Source: Aphelocoma coerulescens (taxonomy: Eukaryota; Chordata; Aves; Passeriformes; Corvidae). From it: a stretch of DNA of 64,000 bases. Position 1 is the stretch's first letter. Every line of letters starts with the position of its first letter. The notes beneath the pieces were generated by a model, which saw only the letters and a program-made list of their open reading frames with translations, did no database searches and was not told the origin of the DNA. The stretch is from contig NC_091019.1 in assembly GCF_041296385.1 (NCBI RefSeq), positions 6,781,264 through 6,845,263 of the forward strand, given 5' to 3'. Made by a program: the position numbers and the translations under genes. Below, piece after piece: positions 36,352-49,945 of this stretch.

Positions 36352-39300
36352 CATTCTAGTGACTTAAACATCTCAGCTTTCATGTCTTCCTCCCATCCTC
36401 TGTATTCTTGATCTCCACCATTGTTTCTTCCACTCTCCTCATTCTTGTTAGTAGCTTCCTTACATTTGAACTATACCCTTTTTCCCAAGAAAAAAAATAC
36501 TTTCAGATTTTTTCTCCAAGATCCTAATCAAATACAACTTTTTAAACTTTCTAGCACAGAAATTCTATCACTTAATAAGCCTTCCTGCAAGAAGTACCTA
36601 TCTATTCCTGTGCCTCACCATAAAATAAACATCCTGGCCACTGTTCACTGGGAAGATTATCTTCTTTCAAGACTAGTTTTCTCTTTCTCCATGATCAGTT
36701 TCCACCATGTTCTACTGCCATTCTCTGTGTAATAAGTTTATAAATGTGAGGCTAATATTATTAAATATATGAAGTGCAAATGACTTTTCTTATTATTACC
36801 TTAAAATCTGTCCTGAGAAGTATGATTTTTTTCTGAACAAAAGACTACCTGTGTCAGGATTATTTGTCTATTTCAAATTTCAAGTTCCTATAATTCATTG
36901 TGATATTAGAGCTCTTAGAAGTAAGCATAAAAATATTATAATAGAAAGTACAGAGAAACCATATATAAAATTTTCTCCCATTTCTTGAAATAGAGTTTCT
37001 TGAGCTTCATTATCTTACCACCAGGAAGAATACCTGAAAAACAAGCTGAATTTTGCCAAAAATCATACAATTTTAACAATACCAATTATAGTGCTTTGTT
37101 TGCATTCCACAAATGAAACTTGCATTCTTTTCCTTCCAAGGGAAAGTTAAAATTCTTTATAAATCTGAATAAGATATATTTTGACAATGCAACAACAAAT
37201 GCTGGTAACAAATTTCAGCTGCTCAGCATAGCTGTTGTTTTATGATAAATACTATGTCACAGTCACCTTATATCCAACCTATGAAAACCTCACCTGATCC
37301 TTAAGTTGGTAGAGAAAAACACAAGGGAAAAAAAGCCCCCAAAATTTTTGACTCTTCTTATTATGAAAGTTGCTGCTCCACATTGTTGAGATATGACCTT
37401 GCAAGATCAAGGAAGTACTGTGCAGGTGTGGGCTGTAAATGCACAATTATATATAGGTTTACCTGCAGCAATGGATTGCTTTGATAATTCTAGTAACTGC
37501 AGTAGAGGTAGTCCATACTTCTAATATTCTGTAGTGTGGTTACTGGAATTTCTTCATTAACTATATTGCTTTTTTATAAGCTTACTACTTCAGCAATTTA
37601 GCTGAGCTGACCACAATATCATGGTGCTGCACACTGAATATTAAAATTTATAAGAAATTAATAGGAGAAGCACACACCTTTCAAGTGGGTTATTAAAATG
37701 GACAAACTGAAATTAGAACATTTTCCTTTCACACAGAAAGCTTTTGTTTCCTAGTCTCAACTGCCTTAATCAGCCTGGTCCTTCCAGTCTTCCAGAATCA
37801 CACTTATTCAAACTCAACCTCACTCCAAAAAGCTAGACCAGTAAAACAATATATTTTTGTAAACCTGGCTCTGTAGCTGGCTGCTTTTCACCCTCATTTT
37901 CCCGTGTGTGGAAATGCACTGCAAATCACTGTCTCTCTTTGCCACCTAGTGGGAAGCCTGATTTTACAATTGTCTTTGAGTTACTTCGGTTTAGAAATAT
38001 GATTATGGCATCCTACATCAACATAAAACTTGCAAAGGATCTCTGCTGAGCCTTCTGAAAGCATGTGAAGGTGTGAAGTATGCCTAGGGTCTCAATTACA
38101 GAGAAAGTTACACAAAGAAGAGTTTGAGATACTGCATTGCTGTTCCAAAGGTAGCTTTTGACATAAATAAGAGATCTTTTCAAACCCTTATGTAACAGGT
38201 AGTATCAAAGCATGATTCATTTCTGAAAGAACCAAAAAGTCTTGGCATACTTATTGACATTGTTAGTTTATGTTTGCTTGTAGGTTCCTCTGTTCTAAAG
38301 TTATGTTGGAATATTGTCAGGTCTGTCCTTCCTCAAATTATGTATGCCTGTAAAATTGATACAGATAAAGGTGAGAAAGACTGTTAGAATTAAATTAAAA
38401 TTTCTTGTATTATTAGGGAAATTATGATGTTGCTGATCTATGCCTCTAAAGAAAACAAAACCTAACTCTTCCATGTATCAGTTAATTAAAGTCTTTCACT
38501 TTCCAACTGAGCCAACATTAGAATCAAACCCTGGCAATTGTCGTCAGTGCCCCAAGGATTCAAGCAGTAAGGACTCAAGTCCTGGGCAGTTGTATCTCCT
38601 GCACGTCCTTTGCTGAGGCACCAGTTACTTAAGCCAACAGCCATTTTTATTTTTCACATAACTGGCATTAAACTGTTTGCAAATGACCCAACATAACTGA
38701 ACCAACTGAACCTATGCTGTCAGTACTTCAGAGTATTTTTTTATTTAAAAATTATTTCATATACCTTTGATCTTTAAGGCATGTTACCAATACATCGCAG
38801 TGCTAAAAGCACAGATTGCTAATAGCTGAGCACTCTCTGCTTCAGGATGGGCTGAACACACACACAAGATAACGTAAGGACACAGTTTTGAGCCACTTGA
38901 CTGCAGAGGTCAAGCCAGCAGCTTGAATCTGGAGGTTGGCCTCAACTGTCCCAAGATGTATCTGTACAGTCCTGGCCAGGACAGAAGCGCATATGCAGTA
39001 TAATACCACAGTGTTGTTCCTTGGGAGCTACATAATCAAAACTGTGAGGATCAAAGGGTCATGAGATCTTTTCGGGGTCAGAGTATGTAACTGCTATAAG
39101 AGACTTACTTCAGGGATTAAAAAAATCATTAATCATGAATTTGTGCTTTTATTTCCAACCAGTACTTGAACCGGTAGTATATCAATAAACCACAACTTTT
39201 AAGATTTACAGAAGAACTCCAGTATATATAATAAATAGAACTCAGGTTTGTGAGAAGTTCACAGATACAACCAAATGAAAACAAGCACCTACTGTTTAGT

Positions 39301-40347
39301 GGTATTCAAAAGAGCTTGAGTTAAATGCTTTATATATCTTTACTCTCTCCCATTCCAAATGGATGCCATCCACATAGCTATTTGTTACCAGTCTTCTTAA
39401 ATATTCAAGTCATATTCTATAAGATGTACTCAAATGTGCTGTGCTACTGCTTGTACTATCACAGGTAAACAGGATGACACGGCTCTCTCATCTGCTAGCT
39501 AACATGAAGCACCATGACATTTTTCAGGCTGCTACACAGAAGGAAGATTACCCATGTCCTCATGTCCCCCTCCTACAGAACAGATTTATTTAAACAGAAT
39601 TATCTTCTCCAAATTTCCATCTTGACTTAATGTCATTCTGATGCTGCATTTTCTCTAGAAAAGGGAACCAAGCAGTTATTTAATTCTTAAAATTTAATAG
39701 ACTTGGAAATGGTGATTCATTACTTTGTCAGCTCTATATCAGCTCTTCAGTTTGGTATTTTTCAAGTATTCCAGTGAAGACAAGGGAAATCAAAAAAAGT
39801 CCTTAATCATGTTCTAGAATAACACTGTTATGCTCAGCTTGGCATTCATTGAAATATTACTGGCATGAATTCATTGCCTGAAGATGCAACTTGCAAGTGG
39901 AAATGTATCAAGGAAGACCCACACAAAGGACTGCTTTGATGAAAAGAGAGAAAATGCATTTGATTCATCTTCCATTTCCCCCAATATCAATCCAAGTCCA
40001 TTACACAAGGGTATGTGATTAGAAGAGAGAAAAAAAACCCCAACCTAACAGCCTTTTTGACCCTTTCCATGCACTGAAGACTGTTTTGAAAGCACTTTGA
40101 CATTTGTAATAATTTCTCCTTTGCTAGCTTGTTTCCATTCCTTAGGCCATTGTGGCATTTAAGTAAAACCTTAGAAAATGAAGGCCTTGTTGCCTTTGTA
40201 AAATTATGGCTCCGGCCTGTTACTTTGGCTAGAGAAGGACTGTGAGAAAAGTCCGTGAGAAGAAAAACAATTCGTTTTCCCCATGAGAATGTAGTACCAA
40301 CAGAAGCAAGAAAGTTAAACAGTAGAAGGAGAAAACAGCAACATATC

Positions 40348-40619
40348 CGCACCTGTTATTTTTCTGAATGCTTGAACGCTTATGCCATAGGTAGCCAAGG
40401 GTAATATATTGTGATCAATAATAGCCAATGAGCCTATTGTAGTAGTTTAGCATCCAATGAATCTGTAACACAAATAATGACATACAAAAGGTGTATAAAA
40501 GAGGCTGCTTTGTGTAATAAATGGCTTTTTGGCCCTTAAAAGAGGCACTGTCCGTGTGTGTCGTGACCGCCCCAACAGCAACAGGCCATATTTGGATCCA
40601 TATCTGAATTACACGCACC
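40348..40619 (+). mobile_element. Compact solo LTR (260 bp) with 6-bp target-site duplication
   Basis: The element at 40354-40613 starts with tgtta and ends with ttaca, giving the TG...CA ends of a retroviral LTR. It is flanked on both sides by the identical hexamer cgcacc (40348-40353 and 40614-40619). A 6-bp duplication is usual for class II (alpha/betaretrovirus-like, ERVK) elements. Inside, in LTR order, are two CCAAT boxes (near 40422 and 40453), a TATA box (TATAAAA, 40494-40500) and AATAAA at 40516-40521. There are no internal genes, so it is a solo LTR left by recombination between two LTRs. It is short for an ERV LTR and does not resemble the other LTRs of this window. The frame on the minus strand at 40415-40621 is a shadow. 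Confidence 0.88.
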
Positions 40620-43600
40620 ATACAGTGTAATAATAAATGTGATTTTTAGAAATGCTAAGCAAATAGTTTTCTTGATCTCTGCAATATTGACTTGTACCAT
40701 TATTATGAGTTGTGGTGTCTTCTAGCTCCGTAGGGAATATTCTGAACAAGGACATAAACCAAATATGCAGTTATTATGATTTGTGGGGCACTCATCCAAA
40801 TTACATCAGCTCAGGCATGACAGTTAAACGTGATGCCTGCTGTCAGGAAGGCTAGACTGGCATACCATGAATAGGTGAGGCAAAACAGGCTTAAGCCTAC
40901 ATCTGCACGAGGGCTCCTGTTACAGCTGCTGCTGCCAGCAATGCAAATACAAGATGATGGCATTATGAAGCCCCCAGAAGTCATCTTCTTTTCCTTCTTC
41001 TTTTTTTTTCCATGTATCCTCAGTCAAGCAGACTAATTTTTTGTGTACATACCTAAATAAATAATTTCTCCATGCCAATCACAGTTCCTAATTTTTTTTT
41101 AACTTTTTAATGGCAATTTCTGTATCTCACATGTTAACTTAGTATGCAGCTCCCAGTGAAGGGGTTCCAGATTCTTCAGTTTATCATATTTCTCCCCACC
41201 AAGAGGGATCACAGTTTAAAGGACAGTTTTCAGTTTAGTTACCAAATTATTCAAAGGACTGGAGTGAAAGTCACTGCAATCCATTGAAGCTAAGGCAGCA
41301 AAAGAACACTTCTAAAATACAAGCTAAATTTATGCACTTAAGTGTCCTACAGTTATCTGGTATGTAACATGGAATTGAGAAACTGTTAAACTGACCTTGA
41401 AATGCACTTATGTAAGAATTAGGAACAGTCAATACAAAGCAGTAGGAGAATAAAATTTGGAAAGGCTTAAATTGACTTGAAGCATGGGAACACTAAGTAT
41501 TTCAGCATTGGAAGTAGAAGGTAGTGAGCTGTTCGGGAAAAATTATGGATGGGAACTTTACTGTTAAAGGCAAATGTAAAAGTTTGAACATGAGTAGAAT
41601 GTAGCACAGTGGCAGATAAAACTAAATTCTCTTGGCACTGTGAGACTGTTTAAAAGAAAATCAAAAGATTGCAAGATCAAGTTTCAGAAGATATTGGAAT
41701 AAGATCAGATCTGATGTGAGAAGGTGAAACTCCCACAAGGAATAGTTCTCTGGTACAACATGAGGTACTTTGGCTGAATACACGCCAGTAAGATGCAGAC
41801 AAAGTTTCAGGACATACAGAACTTTAATGGTACAAAAATTACCAGTATGTGTCTATATGAAGACTGCTATTTTCTCCATTTTACTCATCATTCATTAACA
41901 TTTCATGAGCAATTCTTGGCTTTGACTGTGCAATTCACATAACTTATGCAATAGGCTTCCATTCTCTGAGCAGAATTTTTAGAATGTTTTTTTCCATTGA
42001 AAAAAACAGCTTTGAGCAAACTTTTGATGTGCTCTGTCTAATTGCAAAACTGTTTCCATGATTATTGATAGCACTGGGCTTACTCACTATAATATTTAAC
42101 GAAAGCAATATAATAAAAGGGACAGACCCACAGAGTCTTTTCTGGTTTTCACATACAGACCTTTTCTCTTCCCAAGTATAAATCCTGTAACATCTGGACA
42201 TGAAATAGGTGGTCTAAGGAAGCCCAAGTATTATCCTTTCTTTCATTTTCTCTGATTCAATCTGGCCTGCTTCTGTTCACATCATTCCTTCACAGTTGCA
42301 GCCACATGGCTGTAAGTGTCAAAAGTTCATAAGTGCTCAAAGGACAATATTGGCTTCCATTGCTTCTTTTATCATTATTTGGTAGCAATTTGGGCCACAA
42401 TCTTTCAAATACTCAATTTCAATTACTCTTTTGCTTACTGAGAGGTACAAGGAAGAGAAGTAAATAGGGATTTCTAGTACTCGGTAAGGCAGTGGAACTG
42501 CCATGGAGACCAGATGTAGTAAAGTATTTCTTTACTTCAGAGCTACTATCTCTATTAAGGATGAGAGAGCCACCATAAATAAAGATAACATCAGGGCTAC
42601 CCAAAAGGATCACAACATTTTATCAACTTCAGTATTTTATATCTTATCTTTGTGTTTATATTTTCTTTCCCTGATATGAGCACATTGCCAAAAGTAATTA
42701 GATTTTTATCTACCCCTAGCTCCATAGAATGTTCCTATTTAATTTAACTTAACAGAGCCTATGGTCATTAAAGATATACAGAACTCTCTTGGTCTTGTTC
42801 TGCATTTTCCTCAGCTTGATATGCTGTTAATATATGAACACAAAGACACCTAATGGAGAATACAACTAAGAGAAAAAAAATAATTAGAGGTCTCACTGCT
42901 GATTGTATTCAAGCCTTGTTGTCACTTTATTTAAATTCTATTCTGCTTTAGGTAAAGAAGATCTTGTACTGGACTATTTGTAAATATTGGTATAAAGTAA
43001 CACCAAAGAAACAGTTTAGATTTTCTTTCGATATAAATTTTCCTACACTTTAAGTAATAAAAATACTACACATTGGAACAATGCATCTGTTTTGGAGCAC
43101 TCTGAGTGTCTCACAGCAATAAAAGGCATTATATATTTTCTCTTGGGGAATGGCATGCATGAAGTTGATAATGTAGTACCACTTACTAAACTCAGAAATC
43201 CCAATATACAAGATCTCAAGAAAAGTAGTATCTATTTCACATGTCCCTGTACTGAATAATATAAAACTTTATACTATATTTTAAATAATAATTAGTATAG
43301 AAAAAAAAGAAAAACCCTTTTTTGTGACATCTTGTCTATTAATTAAATAGATATTATAGAAGTCCAAAATTTAAAAATCTGAGACTGATAAAATCAGGAT
43401 AAATGCCTATGCTCTTTGCATTTCTCCGTATTAAGAATTTTATCATGAGGCAGACAATAAAAATTCTAGAATTTTTATCCAAAAAATACAGTCCAACAAT
43501 TTCTATTAGGAACTGTGGACTCTTGAAATGTTCCACTGAAATACTGTGGATTGTAGACTTAACAATTTTGATGTTTTCAGAGATTACTGAAATAGAAATA

Positions 43601-46600
43601 CATTCAAATCCAGACCTGTCAAGTTAAGGTAACCTGAATGAAGCTCAAAATACAATAATTATGACTAGAATTACTTAGCTGAAAAAATATTTAAAACCTG
43701 CTATCTGTATAGACAATGTTTAGTTATTGATCAAAAAAAGTTAAACAGCGCCAAGAGAACCAATATTTATAGGGAGATCATGTCTTTGGGTCAATTAATT
43801 TTCAGTTCTAATTCATACACTAGTTTAAGTGTATCAGAAAAGAGCAAGTCAAATTTCTCAGTAGCCTTCTGTTTCATTATTAACTTGGCTACATTTTAAC
43901 TCATTGTCACACACGGTTCCTTGAAATCTCCTAATTTTTTTTATTACTTATTTTCCCCCTTTTCATTCCTTATATTGTTTCTACCTAATATACCCTTTTT
44001 TATTCCCTAAGATTTTGGCTACTCTGAGCCACAATTCAGCTTTATAAATCTGCCATGACTGTGCTAATTGCAACATAGGAAAACTGAGACTTGTGATTTC
44101 TTTCTACTTTATTGAGTGGGATTGCTTGCAAATACTAGTCATGGGCTTTTTAAAATACAGATATAGATATATACAGCACTACATTTGTTTTCACTGATTG
44201 GTTGGTACAGTGCATTGACATACCATATACATCCATTCAAAATATACCTGGGGTAAACATAATCTTTTGCTGATTAAGAAGGGTCCAGGTTTACTCCAAG
44301 GTAAAGGATGCATTAAAATAGAGTCATCATTCATTTAAATTATGGCAATTTGGTAAATTATAGTAAATGTGTGATACAAACATTTATTATTAACAATAAA
44401 AAATACAGAATATTTTGGGCTACTTGTGCTTTCTGAAGACAGAAAGGTGCTGCTCAGTACTTCACAAAATACTTCACAGTATTTTGTTCATCAAATTTTT
44501 TTTTGTAGGCAGCATTTCTGTCTCAAGGTTTTTAGACCCAAATCTTCAAATTGCTTCCCTCATGCCTTGGGTACAATCTAAAGTGCTTTTGCAGCACTGT
44601 TTAGCAACAATTGACACCAACAGCTTCACTTGAAGACAATGAAAACTACCAGTGTATGGTACTTACTAAAAACCTTGGTCCCTACAGTTGAATGCTCACA
44701 TCTCCAAATATGACCTGATAAAGGACTATATGTCAAAAACTAGAAACATAAAATATATAAATATAAAATATAAACTCTACCAATTAGTCTGATGAAAATG
44801 ATAGCTGCTTTTAAATATTTTCCCATTCTAAATCAGCTTGTGTTTCCTCAGGTAATAAATAATCTTATACAGAAGAGACCTTAAGCACCAAAATAAAAGC
44901 CTCCACTACTAAACCTAGAGACAGCAGCTTTTTCTGCCCTACTTGTACACTATCTGCACACATACTCTTTCCTTTGGTGAGAAACATGTAACACAGAGGT
45001 CACCTCTGCATTAGCATTTTAGTGTACATCAGGGGAGCAGATTTTATGCCAATCTGTTAAACATTCCCATTTACTGTGCTTTCATTCTCACAGCAGTGTG
45101 ATTTTGGACTGTATGAATTGGTCCTTCTTCAAGTAGAAATAAATCCAGAGGTGTACTCCAGGAGGACACCTAGCAACACCAAAGCACCTACATGCATTCC
45201 TTCCACAGAAACCAGAACTAGACTACAAGGAAACAAAACCTCCTGAAATCCATACAGCATGGACATTAGCTCCTCCATTCCACACAGCTGCTGCTGCCTG
45301 CAGTCTGCATCACTTGCTGACATAGGTGTAGCCACAATAAGCAAGTGGCTATTCTTCCTATCTCCAAAAATCTGTTAACCCTAGAAGTCTTTTTCAGTAC
45401 CCAGCAACAGAATACATGCAAAAATTTTGTCGTTTAATAACTTTTCATGCAGTGGTGCATCAGCCCTTTACATATGGGTAACTTCTATCATAAATAATAA
45501 CCTTCTTGAGCAAGATATTCAACTCTAACTAGGAAACACTCTCCAAGTGGAGAGCTTCCCTGTGTCTCAGTGATGTATCTCTTTCTCTGCCCAGGACTGC
45601 AGTGGTTCTGAAGCGTATGCCTGCTTTAGCCATAATGTACAGGTGGATTGGATTATAATCCTGAGCAAATTTTAGGATCCTGACTTAAGGAAATGCATAC
45701 ATTTTCAATATGCCTGTAGTTTATAATATGGAGGGGAAATGTTTGGGGTTTGTTTTTTTTTTTTTTTCTTTTGACAGGCAGGATTCATTTTAAACTGTGG
45801 AAATTTTTATGAGGCTGGATGATTTCTCAGCATCTGTTTTCTGTGCATCATTCATTCTTAATGGCTTTCTCCCCATATTTACTTTTCAGGCTGATTTCTA
45901 TATTACACACATTCCCTCCTGCTTCAAAACTACTGTCAAGAATAAGGGGATATTTTCAGAAATTTAAAACTTTATGTAGTCAGATTAGCCTTTCACTTAC
46001 ACAGTTGAATTCTGTATAAGCGTCTCCTAGAAAAACTACATCATTTTCCACCATCCCATCCTATCTCTGCACTGTCAACTCACCAAGTGCCTCAAATATA
46101 GTGGAGCAGTTAATTCTGCTGGAAATTAAAGCTAATAATATATTCAGAAATCCAATCCAAGAAATGATACAAGCATGTATGTACTGTGTATACAGCAGCT
46201 GAAGTCATATCAAAAGAAACAGTCATTTCTTGCCTTTCTGACTCAAATTCAGACCTGTAAACCTGGAAAAGAACAAGTGTTGGAATGATTATAAATTAGG
46301 AGAGCAGTTCCTCCAGCTGAAGAACAGACAGTGGTGCATAAATAGAAAAAATTATAATAGCATTGTGTATATGCCTCTAATTGAAGGGAAGGATATATGC
46401 TTAGTAGAAAACTTCCACTTTGAGTCATTACTGAATTTCCTTAATGTTGTGAAATTTAGATACGTACTCTTTGACAAAGGTGAATTCTAGAAAAATTTTT
46501 AGAAAGCTGGAATAGCAAATAACCACTCCTTATTTCCTATGAGGCCATATTCCAACAAACCTTTGAAATGATTGGTACTGTTGCAAGATTGTATGCCCGT

Positions 46601-47354
46601 CCCAGGTTGTTTACAGCTGAAACTTGAGCTTTTTCTATGAGTAATAACTATTTCTAGATAAACTATTTAAAAAGCAGAATATTTTACATGACAGGAACAT
46701 CATACACTACAAAGTTGCTCTCTTTGCACTTGACCCTTGACTTCCAGCAACCTAGAGCTAAGTTTAGCTTTTATCGCTCCTCTGCTTTTGTTCTGTATAG
46801 TTTGATATATTAATTTTCTTATAGAGAAATTCAACAAAGCAAGATTCATGGATATGAGGCAGATGGAATTCAATGCTTTTCAGTTAAGTCTGTCTCTTAA
46901 ATAAGTCTTTCAAAGTGTCCAGGTTTCCATGATGTACATGAAGAAAACTGAGACATTCACTAAGAAAGAGGGTAGAAAGCAGGTAAAGAATCTGCTGTTC
47001 TCATGGGAGGGAAAAAAAAAAAAAAAGAGAGACAAAATTACTCTATTAAAATGAAGGAAGCCACAAGACTTTATGAAATAAAGAGATTGTTGCCATGGTA
47101 CCAGCAAAATTTCTCCTTCCCTTATATGCACACGAAGCTTTTTTGACAGAATAAACTTATAAATGTGTAAGGAAAAATATTTTCTATTATATCTCCTCAC
47201 AATATTTTAAATAAATATTTGCATTATATTTAGATTAAATCATACAGGTGATCATCTCTTGCGGATCTTTTCCAGAGCAAAGCAACAAACACTGTATTGG
47301 CACTGAAATGCATATCCTCAGAAGACACTCAAGGCACTTAGAAAGAAGGGTATA
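40620..47354. other. Unique AT-rich non-coding stretch
   Basis: No transposable element or exon recognised in 6.7 kb. Simple runs include a T-run at about 45751-45768 and an A-run at about 47011-47026. Frames are all below 100 codons. Confidence 0.5.
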
Positions 47355-49025
47355 TCACAGAATCACAGAACAACATGAGTTGGAAGGGACCCGCAAGGAT
47401 CAAGTACAACTCCCAGCCCTGCACAGCACCATTCCCAAGAGTCACACCATGTGTCTGAGAGCACTGTCCAAATGCTTCTTGAACTCTGCCAGGCTTGGTG
47501 CTGTGATCACTGCCCTTAGGAGCCTGTTCCAGTGCCCAACCACCATCTGAGTGAAGAACATTTTCCTGATATCCAACCTAAACCTCCCCTGACACAACTT
47601 CAGGCCATTCCCTCAGGTCCTGTCATCTGTCACAGAGCAGAGATCAGTGCCTGCCCCTCCTCTTCTCCTCATGATGAAGTTGTGACTGTGATGAGGTCTC
47701 TCCTCAGTCTCCTCCAGGCTGAACAGATCCAGTGCCCTCACTGCTCCTCACACGGCTTCCCCTCAAGGCCCTTCACAATCCTTGTGGCCTCCTCTGGATG
47801 GTCTCTAACAGCTTAATGTCTTTTTTATATTGTGGCACCCAAAACTGCCCCAGCACTCCAGGTGAGGCTGCTCCAGCTCAGAGCAGAGCAGGACAATCGC
47901 CTCCCTTGCCCAGCTGGTGATGCTGTGCCTGCTGCACACCAGGACAGGGTTGGCCCTCCTGGCTCCAGGGCACTGCTGACCCATATTCAACTTGCCATCG
48001 ACCAGAACCCCCAGATCCCTTTCTGTGGCACTGCCTTCCCATTCCCCAGTGTCTTATTCCCCAGCCTGTCTGTACATCCAGGGTTGCCCCATCCCAGGTG
48101 CAGAATCTGGCCCTTTCCCTTGTTGAATTCCATGTGGCTGGTGATTGCCCAGTCCTCTAGTCTGTTGAGATCTCTCTGCAGGGCCTCCCTGCAGGCTCCT
48201 CCCAGTTTTGTATCATCTGCAAATTTGCTTAGTATTCCTTTCAGTCCTGCATCCAAGTCATTAATGAAGATGTTGAAAAGCACAGGGCCTTAAATGGAGC
48301 CCTGCAGAACCCCATTAGTGACAGTCTGATGCCACCCCATTCACTGTCACCCTTTGCACCCGACCCACGAGCCGGTTGCTCACCCATCACGATGTGTTTA
48401 TCAGCTCTGTGCTGGACATTTTGTCCAGAAGGTCACTCTGAGAGACAGTACTGAAACCTTTTCTGAAATCCCAAGAGATTACATCAACTGGTTTCCCTTG
48501 ACCAACCAGGTGAGTTACCTTGTCATAAAAGGAAACTAGTTTTGATAATCAAGAGTTTCCTCTCAGGAAGCTACGCTGCCTGTGACCAATGACTGCATTG
48601 CCTTTCAGGTATTTTTCAGTACCTCCCAGAATAATCTTCTCCATAACTTTACCAGTGACTGAAGTTAGACTGGCAGGCCTATAGTTTCCGGGGTCCTCCT
48701 TTTTGCCCTTCTTGAAAATCAGAACAATGTTCACCAGTTTCCAGTCAGTTGGAATCTTTCTGGATTCCCAAGACTGCTCAAAAATCATTGAGATGGGTTT
48801 TGCGATGACATCAGCTAACTTCTTGAGGATTCTTGGATGAATCCTATCAGACCCCATAGATTTGTAAGGATCCAGCTGCAGCAGCAGATCCTGCACAATT
48901 TCAGGGTCAGCTGGGAGTTGATCATTCTCGAAGACATGGTCCTCCAGCTCAAGGTACTGAGACACCCTTGGTCCACCATCATCTGTGCTGAAGACAAAAA
49001 GGCACTGCTCCATTTTCATTGCACT
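47355..49025 (-). mobile_element. CR1 LINE, longest copy in the window (about 1.67 kb)
   Basis: The plus strand opens with tatatcacagaatcacagaa, then gttggaagggacc and the tcctgtcatctgtcacag-type 3' region, so the element is on the minus strand with its 3' end at about 47355. Further along it carries the C-terminal, palm and finger regions of the CR1 ORF2 reverse transcriptase. Similarity ends near 49025, so it is 5'-truncated. It belongs to the same subfamily as the copies at 7268 and 30738 by its terminal sequence. Confidence 0.95.
47987..49019 (-). pseudogene. CR1 ORF2 reverse transcriptase, truncated and broken
   Basis: ORF2 of CR1 encodes an endonuclease and a reverse transcriptase that copies the element at a nicked target. 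Only the reverse transcriptase part is left. The frame at 48549-49019 holds the finger region, with a 'PYKSMG...IHPRIL' stretch, a 'DWKL' motif and 'EDPGNYRPASLTSV' (the classic CR1 RT signature). The frame at 47987-48283 holds 'FNIFINDLD' and the catalytic 'FADDTKL' near 48208-48228, then the thumb. Between the two, 48284-48548 is in decayed frame with stops in the motif A area. The endonuclease domain is absent. It cannot make a full protein. Confidence 0.9.
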
Positions 49026-49619
49026 TTAAATAGGTAGGTGTCTGTTTAGTGCACAAAGATTTCACACCAGTCACACAAAGATTTCCTTAATGTCAGTACA
49101 AACACTGATTTTATGTAACGACTATACCACCTTATACCTACAACTGGTCCTTGCAGAGGGTATTTAATGACAGACATTTTGAAGAATAGAGAGATCACCT
49201 ACTAGCACTCAAATGTGTTCTTGCATAACAGAACATACACTGTTCCTTATGCTAATTTAGAGATAATGAAGAAACGTATGTTCTCAAATAGGTCACTGAT
49301 TCACTGAAGACCACAAATTCCTAAAAAAATCACCCATCTTTGAACAAGGTCTTACAATGGCTTTTTTAAGTTTATAATTTCATTTAAAACGTGAGCAATT
49401 GTAATTTCACTAATGCCACACACGCAAGTAATATAATTTCCCAATTCCCAAAGGAAAGTTCCTTCTTCTCAACACACGTGTTCTCACAGCCGGAGCTCTT
49501 CAGAGAAGATTCAGGGTGGGTTGATTACCCAGTATGACCTGAAAATCTTTTCTAGAGTCAATACTGTCTTGAGCACAGTCCCTCAAGTCTGACAATATGA
49601 CCTACATTGTCATTGTTCT
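49026..49619. other. Unique AT-rich spacer
   Basis: No feature recognised between the long CR1 and the older CR1 scraps. Confidence 0.5.
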
Positions 49620-49740
49620 TCAATGCATAGCATTGCATTTGGTTATGCTGAAGTTGAAGCTGGACATATTTGAATAGGAAAGCAAGCTGTTCAGATCATG
49701 CTGTATAAGTGATTTGTCCCCCAGTGGAAACAACTTGAAA
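49620..49740 (-). mobile_element. Old, diverged CR1 scrap
   Basis: The phrases gcatttggttatgctgaag and ttcagatcatgctgtataag, followed by gatttgtcccccag, resemble the inverted CR1 3' region of an older subfamily. Divergence is high, so the call is tentative. Confidence 0.45.
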
Positions 49741-49889
49741 CTTTACATTCCCTCTGCAGAATCCATAGCCTTTTTCTGTTAAGAGTTATGTTACCTTCCA
49801 GTGCTCTCTACTACACACCATTCCCACCAGCATGACACTCTTAAAACTAAGCAATGAGAGCGAAGACAGAATGCAACTTCATATAGTCA

Positions 49890-49945
49890 TATTGGACATA
49901 ATGATCTTAGAGATCTTCCCAATCTTAATGGTTCTTCTGTCAGTT
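49890..49945 (+). mobile_element. Old CR1 3'-end scrap
   Basis: The phrase ttggacataatgatcttaga, then gatcttcccaatcttaatgg and a terminal ttcttctg, is a diverged CR1 3' end on the plus strand. Confidence 0.6.

Larger units (their letters stand above)
32520..40347. other. Unique AT-rich non-coding stretch with simple repeats
   Basis: No exon was recognised. It contains a 13-bp tandem duplication at 33644-33669, a T-run near 33821, a TA microsatellite at 34678-34736 and a 20-bp palindrome at 36332-36351. Frames up to 129 codons (33021-33410) show no known domain. Confidence 0.5.
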
